Of a stretch of 64,000 bases of DNA, positions 41,104 to 49,781 are shown piece after piece (the stretch's first letter is position 1; every line of letters starts with the position of its first letter). Below the pieces are notes generated by a model, which saw only the letters and a list, made by a program, of their open reading frames with translations, made no database searches and had not been told where the DNA came from. Position numbers and translations under genes: made by a program. The DNA is from Magnetaquiglobus sp039908105 (lineage in GTDB: Bacteria > Pseudomonadota > Magnetococcia > Magnetococcales > Magnetaquicoccaceae), in assembly GCA_039908105.1 (NCBI GenBank), contig JAMOBI010000002.1, positions 3,357-67,356 on the forward strand, written 5' to 3'.

Positions 41104-43554
41104 CTATAATTTTTCAATCCTCTTGCGCACGAAGTTCTGCAATTTCATGTTCAGATCGCCGCTGGCCAGGGCTTTTTTGTAGGCGCGCATCGCCTCGGCG
41201 TTCTCATCCACCTTCTCAAGCGAAATCCCTATGCCCATCTGCCAGAGACCTTTGTTAGGATACTTCTTTAACAGCGCTTCGTACAGGTCTATTGCCTGCC
41301 AGTGCTCCTCGCGTCGTTGATAGAGTGCCGCCAAAAAGGCCGCCAGATTGGGATCCTCATCGGCCAGCGAGGTGTCGCCGCGTCCGCCGGCGGCCTGACG
41401 CAGCATCTCCAACGCCTTGTCGCCGCGATTGCTCTCCACCATGATACGTGCCAGACGACGCACCGCCGCCTTGTGCATTGGATCGGACTTGATTACCTGC
41501 TGCAACAGCGCCTCTTCCCCCTCGCGATCCCCGGCCTCCTTCTTTTCCACCGACTGTTGATAGATCCGCTCCACCCATGCGGCCTGGTCGGAGGCTGCCC
41601 TGGCACTCTCCCGGCGCGGCATGGCGTCGTTTTTGACCTCGTTCTTGCGCTTGTCGGACTGGGATTTTGCTTCCGGGGCGGTACGCGGTGCGGTGCGGCC
41701 CGCCTCCGGCGCGGCATCCTTGGCGGTATTCGTTATCACCGTTGCCGGCGGTTGCAGGGCGACCACCTTCTTGGCATTGAGCCATTGATCCTTGTCCGGC
41801 TCGCTGCCACCGGCCATCGAGGCCGCCACCTCCTTGGTGGCCGGATCGGGCTGTCCGCCGGGTTGGGTACCCGGATAGCCGGTGTCGAAATCTGGACGGA
41901 AGGTCGGATTCTCCGGCTTGACGGCAGGTGCCTCGTTCTCTTTCCACTTGCGTTCGTTCTTGCCATCCACCCCGGCGGTGTGCTGGGATTTGCTGGCGGT
42001 TGGTTTGGCCTCCGTCGGTTTTTTCTCCGTTGCTTTTGCCTGCACCGGTTTGGTTTCCGCCGGTTTGGATGTCTCGGCGTTGTTTTCCTGCTTGCGGGGC
42101 GTGGGTGCCACCAGGGGAGCGGTCACCGGCATCTCGGCGGGCTGATGGCTTAGGCCTTCGGCTTTGGTTGGATCCGACCATCCCGTTGTTGCCGGTTCAC
42201 CCGACGCCGTGACAGTCGGGGAGGGGGCAGGGGCTGTGAGGGAGGATTCCTCCTTTGTATCCGCAGCCTTATCGGTGGCATGCTTGCCGGACGGGTCATC
42301 CGGGGTGGTGTTTTTCAGCGTCTCCGGTCCAGGACCGGTCATCGGGATCACCTTGGCACTGCGGGTTGGCGTCGTCACTTCGGGACCGGTGAAGGCATCG
42401 GAGCGGGCGACATAAAAATCTTTGCTGTTCTCCTGGCGTTTCAATGCTTCAAGTGCTTTGCGCGCCTGCGGCAGATCGGTGAAGCGTCCCACCCGCACGC
42501 TCTGCCACATCTTGCTCGGATCCTTGACCCCCCAAAGTTCAAGCACATAGGCATCGTAGCCGCGCTTGCGCCACAACGCCGCCTGACGGATCGCACTGTC
42601 GCGATCGACGAAGGCGGCCAGTTGAATGGCATAGGAGAAATTCAGATTGTCCGATGTCGAGGCATCCTTGCTGCGCAACAGCGGCGCCAGATCCGGATCC
42701 TTGGAAGTTTCGCGCACATCCGGGGCCACGATGCTGGCCATGTCGGCTTCGGTGGGCAGTTGCGGCTTGCGGTTTTTGGCGTTTTTGCCGGCTGGTTTGG
42801 TTTTTTCATCCGTCTTAAGATTTTCGTCCGAACTCTTCTCCTCCACGATCTTCTGTGCGTCCGGGTTCTTGGGTGCGCCTTTCACGCCCCCCTTGTTGGC
42901 CGTCGATGTCCGTTTGCTCTCCGGGGGGTTGCGGATCACGTTGGCCAATTGCAACGGTGCATCGCTCACCGGCAGTTCGCCATCCCGTACCTCAGTTGTC
43001 CGTTGAGGGGGTGGTTCGACGCGGGGCGCGGCAGCGGCAACCGGCGTACGGGTTTGTCCCGCTGCTGTCACTGGAAGGGTCTGGGGTTGCAGCGTGACGC
43101 GGAAATCGACCTCTTTGGCCATGGCCACTTCGACCGGGGCGATCAGATCCTGGAAACCGTTTTTCTTCAAGGTCATGGTCACCGGACCGGTTCCCCACTG
43201 GAAACGCAGCGGCGTCACCCCGACGAAGCGGCCATCCAGCAACACCCCGGCCCCTGCCGGCTCGCTCACCGCGTGGATCGTGCCCAGGGCGGCCTCGCCG
43301 GAACGTGTCGTACTGCCTGCCGGATCGTTCAACACCATCACCGGGGTCATGTTGCCCTTGACATCGATCTTGTCCAGGATCAAGGGGCCTGCGGTCAAGA
43401 CCACCACCGCCGCCACCCCCCAGCCGGCAAGCGTCCGCCAGGAGATCCGTCGCGCCGTCGGCGTCTCAAGTGCCGCAAGCTCCGCATCGCCGGGCAGTTC
43501 CATGAGGGGTTCCACCCCTTCGAGTCTGGTCTTTTTTCCAAACATCTTCGTCAT
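41104..43554 (-). CDS. MshN-like TPR protein with PEGA and SPOR domains
   Basis: The protein has 816 residues from ATG 43554. Order: short cytoplasmic part, membrane helix (ISWRTLAGWGVAAVVVLTAG, about residues 37-56), PEGA domain (HAVSEPAGAGVLLDGRFVG) and a long Pro/Lys/Thr-rich linker. Within the linker is a SPOR domain (YAIQLAAFVDRDSAIRQAAL ... VRVGRFTDLPQARKAL). C-terminal TPRs (about 650-816) end the protein. SPOR binds denuded glycan, so the protein can tie the pilus machine to the cell wall. It occupies the mshN place between secretin and ATPase but is much larger than MshN. Confidence 0.82.
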   Translation of the reverse strand: MTKMFGKKTRLEGVEPLMELPGDAELAALETPTARRISWRTLAGWGVAAVVVLTAGPLILDKIDVKGNMTPVMVLNDPAGSTTRSGEAALGTIHAVSEPAGAGVLLDGRFVGVTPLRFQWGTGPVTMTLKKNGFQDLIAPVEVAMAKEVDFRVTLQPQTLPVTAAGQTRTPVAAAAPRVEPPPQRTTEVRDGELPVSDAPLQLANVIRNPPESKRTSTANKGGVKGAPKNPDAQKIVEEKSSDENLKTDEKTKPAGKNAKNRKPQLPTEADMASIVAPDVRETSKDPDLAPLLRSKDASTSDNLNFSYAIQLAAFVDRDSAIRQAALWRKRGYDAYVLELWGVKDPSKMWQSVRVGRFTDLPQARKALEALKRQENSKDFYVARSDAFTGPEVTTPTRSAKVIPMTGPGPETLKNTTPDDPSGKHATDKAADTKEESSLTAPAPSPTVTASGEPATTGWSDPTKAEGLSHQPAEMPVTAPLVAPTPRKQENNAETSKPAETKPVQAKATEKKPTEAKPTASKSQHTAGVDGKNERKWKENEAPAVKPENPTFRPDFDTGYPGTQPGGQPDPATKEVAASMAGGSEPDKDQWLNAKKVVALQPPATVITNTAKDAAPEAGRTAPRTAPEAKSQSDKRKNEVKNDAMPRRESARAASDQAAWVERIYQQSVEKKEAGDREGEEALLQQVIKSDPMHKAAVRRLARIMVESNRGDKALEMLRQAAGGRGDTSLADEDPNLAAFLAALYQRREEHWQAIDLYEALLKKYPNKGLWQMGIGISLEKVDENAEAMRAYKKALASGDLNMKLQNFVRKRIEKL

Positions 43555-43559
43555 CAGGC

Positions 43560-45662
43560 TCACGGCTCGCGACTCCTCATTCTCTGCTGCTCTGTATCCA
43601 TTTCCCAGGGCTGCCAACTCCGGGGATCCCGGTGCATGCCACCGATCCGTTCCACGGTGCGTTGGCGCTCTTTGCTCCGATCCTGCCGTGTATCCACCAC
43701 CACCGGGCGGATCAGAATCACCATCTCGCTCTTGTACCAACTCTCACGCGCCTTCTGGAACAACGGTCCCACCCCCGGCAGATCCCCCAACAGCGGCAGT
43801 TTGTCGACATCCAGCCGCTGCTCCTTCTTCAACAACCCACCGATCACCGCCAACTCACCACTCCCCACCCGGATCACGCTGTCGGTCTCGCGCGTGCTGC
43901 TCCAGGCCATGGGGATCGAGTGGTATTTGTCCTTGATCTTGAAATTCTTCTCCTTGTCTTGCACGGTGCGTACCATGGGATGCACATGCAAGGTCACCAT
44001 GCCGCTCTCGCCGATCTGCGGCGTCACATCCAGGGCGATGCCGTTGAACATCGAGGTGAAAATCGGCGTCGGATCGACATAGGATGCCGCTTCTCCCCCA
44101 CCTGTGGGGGAATCCATGCCGGTGATGAAATAACCATCCTCCCCCACCTTGATCACCGCCTTCTGGTTGTTGACCGTGGCGATGCGCGGGCTGGAGAGTA
44201 CCTGCACCTTGCCCTGTTTTTCCAACAGACCCAGGAACGTGGTGAAATCATGCATGCGGAAGGCCAGACTGAACGGGTTGCCCGGCCCGGACTGCGAACC
44301 CACGAACCCTTTGGTGAACAACGGATTCAGATCCAACACCGTCGTGGTGCCGGCGGCATCGAGTGATGTAACCTGTTGCTTCATGCTGCCAACAAAGGTG
44401 TGGGCATTGTTTGGCTCCGAGGCCAACGGCGGGAATCGGTCGCTGCCAAGCCCCTTGTTGATCGCCAGCCAGTCGATGCCGAACTGGAAGCCGTCGTTCA
44501 ACTCCACCTCCAGAATTTTGGCCTCCAGGATCACCTGACGCTGGGTACGTGCCCGCAGATTCTCGATGAAGGCGTCGATTTCCGTGATCTCCTTCGGAAA
44601 GGCCCGCACCGTCACCAGACCGGCCTGACGGTTGATGATCACGCTTTTTTCAACGGTATTCTTGCCAGACCCACCCATCTCTGGATCGGAAGGAGCGGAA
44701 GCGCCCTTTTCTCCGCTTGTTGATGCGGCATTGGCTTGAGATTTGTCGTTTGCACCTTTGGCTTCCTGGCCACGCACGATATCTTTTTTGGTGACTTCGC
44801 CCTTGGCATTGATGCTTTCTGTGATACTGGTGATGGGCATATCCATCCTGAGAATCGAATGGATGGTGTTCTCCAGATCCGACCAGAAATCAGAGCGGTA
44901 ATCGGTCTCCACCGAGGCCCCGGTATTTTCGGTCTCGCTGGTCTGCTTGGTTGTTTTTCGATTCTCACTGTCACGACTCGACTGGCTGGTGCTCGACTCC
45001 TTGCCCGTACCGGAACTGACCTGGGTATCGGTCTTCCCCGTTCGGGTGACCGGCAGGAAATCGACCCGATAGGTCTTGGTGACCAGACGCCACGGATAGA
45101 TCTTGTAGCCGCGAATCCCGCCGGAACGCTCTTCGGCAAACAAGTGGCAGTCGAACTGGTACATCTCGCAGGCCACTTCGACCACCTCGTCGATGGTCAC
45201 CCGTTTCAACTCCAGGGTGATCGTCCCCTTGACCTTGGGGTGGACCACCATGTTGATTCCGGGGGAGTTGTGCACCAGACTCATGAAGAACTCCCGCGCC
45301 TCCACCCCGCTGACGTTGACATCCAGCCGCGGTATCGGCGGCTCGGCGGGCGTTGCGTTGGCAGCATTGCCACGGGTTGCCGGCGGTTCCTCTTCGAGCA
45401 GCTCCTTGAAAATGGTCATCGGCACATCATTTTTCTTGTCCACCTGAGCCGAGCCGTTCCCCTTGCCGGAGCCTGTGTCATTCTCATCCAACATGCTATC
45501 GATAATATTTTGAAACTCCGCCTTGGCCCTCGTCTCCTCGCGCGCCGCTGTTTCGTTGGCTGCCGGATCGCTGTTCGTTGCGGACGGCATGGTGCAGGAG
45601 ACGTTTAAAACGCCCGCTATCCCCATCAGTCCAGACACGAACCAGGAACGCCGCCAGATCAT
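43560..45662 (-). CDS. mshL: MSHA secretin MshL
   Basis: Outer-membrane secretin of 700 residues, preceded by GGAGGGG. The signal peptide ends near VLNVSC, an approximate lipobox. An N0/STN-like domain (REFFMSLVHNSPGINMVV, GTITLELKRVTIDEVV) is followed by Ser/Thr-rich insert regions and the secretin domain (VTVRAFPKEITEIDAFIENL, KVQVLSSPRIATVNNQKAVI, VTPQIGESGMVTLHVHP, ELAVIGGLLKKEQRL). It is the first gene of the MSHA run; mshI, J, K and M homologues are not upstream. Confidence 0.93.
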   Translation of the reverse strand: MIWRRSWFVSGLMGIAGVLNVSCTMPSATNSDPAANETAAREETRAKAEFQNIIDSMLDENDTGSGKGNGSAQVDKKNDVPMTIFKELLEEEPPATRGNAANATPAEPPIPRLDVNVSGVEAREFFMSLVHNSPGINMVVHPKVKGTITLELKRVTIDEVVEVACEMYQFDCHLFAEERSGGIRGYKIYPWRLVTKTYRVDFLPVTRTGKTDTQVSSGTGKESSTSQSSRDSENRKTTKQTSETENTGASVETDYRSDFWSDLENTIHSILRMDMPITSITESINAKGEVTKKDIVRGQEAKGANDKSQANAASTSGEKGASAPSDPEMGGSGKNTVEKSVIINRQAGLVTVRAFPKEITEIDAFIENLRARTQRQVILEAKILEVELNDGFQFGIDWLAINKGLGSDRFPPLASEPNNAHTFVGSMKQQVTSLDAAGTTTVLDLNPLFTKGFVGSQSGPGNPFSLAFRMHDFTTFLGLLEKQGKVQVLSSPRIATVNNQKAVIKVGEDGYFITGMDSPTGGGEAASYVDPTPIFTSMFNGIALDVTPQIGESGMVTLHVHPMVRTVQDKEKNFKIKDKYHSIPMAWSSTRETDSVIRVGSGELAVIGGLLKKEQRLDVDKLPLLGDLPGVGPLFQKARESWYKSEMVILIRPVVVDTRQDRSKERQRTVERIGGMHRDPRSWQPWEMDTEQQRMRSREP

Positions 45663-46181
45663 TACACCCCTCCAAACAGGTCAGCCGCACGGCACGCAAG
45701 GATGCATGCTGCTGCTTGCCAATTAATTGACGAGCAGTTTTCGTTTCTCCCCTCTTGATACGGCCTCTCGAATTCGGCTTTCACATTCTCAGACCATTGG
45801 CGTTCTCTTTCCGACGTTCATAACCACTTGGCGTACCCTGGTTGTTACGCAAAGTGCTCTGATGCTTGTATGCAAGAATTGATCCAGCCTGATTATAAAA
45901 GCAAGAAAAACAATCGATAACAAAATGTTACGACAAGATGATCCAGGGGGGACGATTGAAAAAAAACAGGGGGATGATCTGGCCGTTTATCGACAACAGA
46001 GAACGCCGTGCGATCCGCCAGAGAAACGTAAGAGGAGATAGGATTATCAGTGGGTTTGATCGAAAACAGACGAAAGTACGGTTGGATACGGCATGTTGAT
46101 CCAATCATGGATTCTGTTGGGGAGTCTGATTATAAAAAACTCATATCATTGAATTGTAAGGTGTACGGTTATGATTGCGGG
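45663..46181. other. 519-nt AT-rich intergenic region upstream of mshL
   Basis: Lower GC than its surroundings, with no supported gene. It should contain the mshL promoter. I looked for a cyclic-di-GMP riboswitch because of the MshEN context, but the conserved GEMM core is not there. Confidence 0.5.
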
Positions 46182-47081
46182 TTAAAATTCCGACTTCCCT
46201 TTTGCCTTCCAGATTCTCGCCAGCTCCTGTGCGCGGGTGAGTTCCTGGGGTGACATGATCCTGGCCAGCAGGTCGCGCTCGCGCAGGGCCTTCTCATCCC
46301 CCTGGGAGGCGGCCAGATTGAGCCATTTGTGCGCCTCCACACTGTCCTGACCCACGCCGTGACCGTTGCGATAAAGCATGCCCAGATAAAACTGTGCGGT
46401 GGCAAATCCCTGCTCAGCCGCCTGACGAAACCACTTTTCCGCCTCCAAATAGTCCTGTCGCACGCCGGTGCCGTTGTTGTAGAGCACCCCCAGATTGTTC
46501 TTGGCCACCGCGCTGCCGGCCTCGGCAGCCTTTTGATACCAGCGCATCGCCTTCTCGATGGAACGAGGCACCCCCTCTCCGAGTTCATGCATCAGCCCCA
46601 GATTGGTTTGCGCGTCGATATCCCCCTGTTCGGCAGCCATGCCGAACCATTTGATCGCCTCGGTGAAGTTCTGCGGGACTCCCAGACCCTTGCGGTAGAT
46701 CACCGCCAGGGCGTGCTGTGACTTGACCATCCCGGATTGGGCGGCATTGCGCAGGTAGGTTTCCGCCTTTTGCGGCTCGGAGGCGAGCGCCTGGCCCTGT
46801 TCATACATCAGTCCCAGGTTCTGCTGGGCGATCAGATTCCCCTGTTCGGCTGCCTTGCGAAACCATTGGGCCGCCTCGCGCAGATCGCGCGTCACCCCCT
46901 GACCTTCGTAGTACATCAGCCCCAGATTGTTCTGCGCCTCGGCATCGCCGCGCGCTGCTGCCTGCAGGTAGCGCTCGCGCAGCTCATCCAGGCTCTCGGC
47001 TGGTGCCACACCGGGAGGGATGGCGATCCAGGCGGCCATCAGCAGGCCGAGGTATCCGTGAAGTCGGTTGGTTTTTTTCAT
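46182..47081 (-). CDS. Exported Sel1-repeat protein
   Basis: The protein has 299 residues with signal peptide (LGLLMAAWIAIPPGVAPA). About seven Sel1 repeats follow (AEAQNNLGLMYYEGQGV, LIAQQNLGLMYEQGQAL, VKSQHALAVIYRKGLGV, IDAQTNLGLMHELGEGV, AVAKNNLGVLYNNGTGV, ATAQFYLGMLYRNGHGV). It is a periplasmic alpha-solenoid for protein contacts. It overlaps the MBL-fold gene by 4 nt, so the pair is co-translated. Confidence 0.88.
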   Translation of the reverse strand: MKKTNRLHGYLGLLMAAWIAIPPGVAPAESLDELRERYLQAAARGDAEAQNNLGLMYYEGQGVTRDLREAAQWFRKAAEQGNLIAQQNLGLMYEQGQALASEPQKAETYLRNAAQSGMVKSQHALAVIYRKGLGVPQNFTEAIKWFGMAAEQGDIDAQTNLGLMHELGEGVPRSIEKAMRWYQKAAEAGSAVAKNNLGVLYNNGTGVRQDYLEAEKWFRQAAEQGFATAQFYLGMLYRNGHGVGQDSVEAHKWLNLAASQGDEKALRERDLLARIMSPQELTRAQELARIWKAKGKSEF

Positions 47082-47833
47082 GCGTCAAGCTCCACGATCA
47101 GGTGATCTTCCGCGAGTTGCAACGGCCCGGAATAGTGGATGCGGCACTGTTCGAGAAAACGGGAGTCCGGCCCGTCGATCGGGTAAAAATGGGTCAGGAG
47201 CAACCGTTGGATCTTGGCACGGGAGGCCAGTTGTCCGCACAGGCCCGGAGTGAGATGCCCGCAGACCTTGTTTTCATCCAGGGTTGAACATTCCAGCAGC
47301 GCCAGATCGGCCATGGCGCAAAACGGGATCAACCCCTCATCCCAGTCGGTGTCGCCGGAGAAGACGATCACCTGGCGATGATGCTCAAAGCGATAGGCTG
47401 AGCTGGCAAAGCGGTCGGAGTGTGGAGTCGGATGGGTGAGGATCGTCAGGCCATCCAGGTTCCAGGCGCACGGGACATCCTGGACCTCGAACGGAAAAGC
47501 GGTCGGAGGTGCGGCCACCGGGGCGACGATGCGCCAGAAAAATTCGGTGAAGCCCGGCGGGCCGTAGAGCGTGAAGGGCTTTTCACGGCTCAATCCCGGC
47601 AGTCGGAAGGCGTGGACCATCGGGGTCAGATCGCCGATGTGGTCGGCATGGACATGGGTGATGAAGGCGCCATCCAGATCGCGAAAGCTTAAATGCAGCC
47701 GTTCGAGCTGCAACAGCGTGCCGCTGCCGCAATCGATCAGGAATTGCCGCTCCCCGACCCCGAGCCAATAGGCCGGAGAGCCGCGTTTTAAAGAAGGAAC
47801 ACCGGTGCCGCTGCCGAGGACGATGACCTTCAT
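47078..47833 (-). CDS. MBL-fold hydrolase, RNase Z-like
   Basis: Metallo-beta-lactamase-fold protein of 251 residues from ATG 47833. Seen: VLGSGTGVPSLKRGSPAYW, the metal motif THVHADHIGD (HxHxDH), VIVFSGDTDWDE and LLLTHFYP. This resembles RNase Z and related phosphodiesterase-like MBL proteins, but the exosite arm of true tRNase Z is not evident. The longer frame upstream is antisense to the deacetylase gene and rejected. Confidence 0.85.
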   Translation of the reverse strand: MKVIVLGSGTGVPSLKRGSPAYWLGVGERQFLIDCGSGTLLQLERLHLSFRDLDGAFITHVHADHIGDLTPMVHAFRLPGLSREKPFTLYGPPGFTEFFWRIVAPVAAPPTAFPFEVQDVPCAWNLDGLTILTHPTPHSDRFASSAYRFEHHRQVIVFSGDTDWDEGLIPFCAMADLALLECSTLDENKVCGHLTPGLCGQLASRAKIQRLLLTHFYPIDGPDSRFLEQCRIHYSGPLQLAEDHLIVELDA

Positions 47834-47847
47834 GGGGGGGGTTCCCG

Positions 47848-48828
47848 TCAGCAGATGTGACCGTAAGGGGTGTGCACCAGTGCCCGGACGATTGCGCACC
47901 AACCCTTGCCGATGTTGACCGGGTTGTAGCCGCCGCCCCCCACGGCCAGTACCCGGCCATGTCCCAGATCCTCGGCCAGACGTACCAGGCGGGTGGCGAC
48001 CTGGCCGTGCAGGTTGGGGGAGAGGCGCAGATGGGCTAACGGGTCTCCGGCAATCGAGTCGGCACCGCACTGGAGAATGATGAACTCCGGGCGTCCCTCC
48101 TCCAGAAAACGGACCCCCTGTGGCCAACGCTGCATGAAGTGGACATCCCCGGATCCGGGCGGCATGGGGATGTTGAGCTTGGTGTTTTCCGCCTCCCCCT
48201 TGCCGGTCTCCGAGGCGTCACCCGTACCGGGATAGAGATAGCGCCCGTCCTCGTGAAAATCCAGAAAGCGTACGTAGGGATCCGATTCGAACGCGTAAAA
48301 CACCCCATCGCCGTGATGGGCATCGATATCGACATAGGCAACGCGCTGAATGTCGTACTCTTCACGCAGGGTTTTGATCACCACGCCGATGTCGTTGAAA
48401 ACGCAGAATCCACCGGCCCGTTCCGGACGGGCGTGATGCAGTCCGGCAATCGGGACGAAGGCCCGTCCACAGGAGCCGGCCATGATCTGTCGCATGGCAT
48501 CGAGCGCCGAGCCGACCACGTTGGATGCCGCCTCGTACACCCCCGGATAGGCCGGGGTATCGCCGTAATCCAGATACCCCTCGCCGGTCTCCGATTGACG
48601 CTGCACCCGTTCGACATACTCCGGGGTGTGGAAGCGGGTCAACTCATCCACCGTGGCCGGGAACGGGTGGGCAATCTCCACCTGGCGATCCAGTCCCTGC
48701 ACCTGGGCTTCGTCCCAGAAGGCCTTCATGCGATGCGTTCCGAAAGGATGACCATCCGGAAACCCATAGGCGGCAATTTCAGGGCCGATGGTGACACGGA
48801 CGATCTGCCGGGGGGCATGGTCATACAT
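47848..48828 (-). CDS. acuC: AcuC/histone-deacetylase family protein
   Basis: Zinc-dependent deacetylase superfamily protein of 326 residues. Seen: DHPFGTHRM-like start (GHPFGTHRM), LHHARPERAGGFCVFND, YVDIDAHHGDGV (zinc Asp/His), FLDFHEDGRYLYPGTG, LQCGADSI and AVGGGGYN. AcuC-type proteins deacetylate acetyl-CoA synthetase and related targets. It lies 14 nt upstream of the MBL-fold gene on the same strand. Confidence 0.9.
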   Translation of the reverse strand: MYDHAPRQIVRVTIGPEIAAYGFPDGHPFGTHRMKAFWDEAQVQGLDRQVEIAHPFPATVDELTRFHTPEYVERVQRQSETGEGYLDYGDTPAYPGVYEAASNVVGSALDAMRQIMAGSCGRAFVPIAGLHHARPERAGGFCVFNDIGVVIKTLREEYDIQRVAYVDIDAHHGDGVFYAFESDPYVRFLDFHEDGRYLYPGTGDASETGKGEAENTKLNIPMPPGSGDVHFMQRWPQGVRFLEEGRPEFIILQCGADSIAGDPLAHLRLSPNLHGQVATRLVRLAEDLGHGRVLAVGGGGYNPVNIGKGWCAIVRALVHTPYGHIC

Positions 48829-48883
48829 GGCGGAAAATTCCTCTCATGACGAAGAGAAGAGACAAAGTCGAGCCGGTTTTGTG

Positions 48884-49654
48884 TCAGCGGGTGAGCACGA
48901 CCTTCTGGTAGAGTCCGCCGAAAAAGGTCTCCTTGTGGAGGGCCGCTGGTTGCACCCCTTCGGGCAGCCAGTGGGTGATCTCCTGTTTCCAGGTATCCAG
49001 CGCGAACGGTTCCAGGGTCTTTAGAATGGGAATCATGATATACCGGAACGGATTGGTCCAGGCCGGACGATGATAATCGACGAAAATGACCCGCCCGCCC
49101 GGTTTGACCACCCGCAGGGCTTCGGCGATGGTCCGTTCGCGCACCCCGGCGGGCTGTTCGTGCAGCAGAAAGAAGATCAACACCTGATCGAAGAGTTCAT
49201 CCTCGAAGGTGAGCCGGGTCGAATCCTGGTGATGCAGGCAGACGTTGGCGCGCCGTCCGAGTTTGGCCTGCAGATTACGCAGTTGCACCGGCGCGACATC
49301 GATGACGTGCAGTCGGGCACCGGGGGCCAGACGATCGGCCAGCCTCGGGGTGAGATTGCCGTAGACGCAGGCGACTTGCAGGATCTGACCGGCAATCGGG
49401 CTGCCCATCTCGGCCAGGGCGGCATCGCGCAGTCGCGAGAAGTTGCCCCAGAGGATGGCGTTGACCAGCCACTGACGTTCAAAAAAACGGACGCCCGAAG
49501 GGTGAATGTAGGCCCACCAGTAGGTTTGTTGCAGATAATCCGGTACGGGCAGATCGGCGGAGATCATCAAGGGCGAGAAGTGGGGCGGGGCGGCACGACT
49601 GTCCATTCTGGGAATGGGAGCGCATGGTGCCGCCATGGCCGGGGATTTTTTCAT
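48884..49654 (-). CDS. rquA: RquA-like methyltransferase (rhodoquinone biosynthesis)
   Basis: The protein has 256 residues. The N-terminal block LQQTYWWAYIHPSGVRFFER followed by QWLVNAILWGNFSRLRDAAL is the signature I associate with RquA, which replaces a methoxy group of ubiquinone by an amino group to give rhodoquinone. The SAM-fold core is degenerate, as in RquA: VACVYGNLTPRLADRL instead of a canonical GxGxG, then VIDVAPVQLRNLQ and ALRVVKPGGRVIFVDYHRP. Rhodoquinone allows fumarate reduction at low potential, which fits a hydrogen-using anaerobic lifestyle. Identification is from memory of the family. Confidence 0.82.
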   Translation of the reverse strand: MKKSPAMAAPCAPIPRMDSRAAPPHFSPLMISADLPVPDYLQQTYWWAYIHPSGVRFFERQWLVNAILWGNFSRLRDAALAEMGSPIAGQILQVACVYGNLTPRLADRLAPGARLHVIDVAPVQLRNLQAKLGRRANVCLHHQDSTRLTFEDELFDQVLIFFLLHEQPAGVRERTIAEALRVVKPGGRVIFVDYHRPAWTNPFRYIMIPILKTLEPFALDTWKQEITHWLPEGVQPAALHKETFFGGLYQKVVLTR

Positions 49655-49781
49655 GGGTGTTCCATTGGGTTGGAGAGGCAACAACTGGCACCTGGGTCCA
49701 AGAGTTAATCAGCTGTGAATGATTTTGTCAATGCAGAGTGCCGATAAAGGTTGGCCGATTTTGCAGGCATCCATTAATAAA

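Noticed and set aside
45830..45880. Possible c-di-GMP (GEMM) riboswitch upstream of mshL, suggested by ACGCAAAG
   Set aside because: The motif is on the wrong strand for mshL and the following conserved stem and CAGGGCAAACC-type partner are absent.
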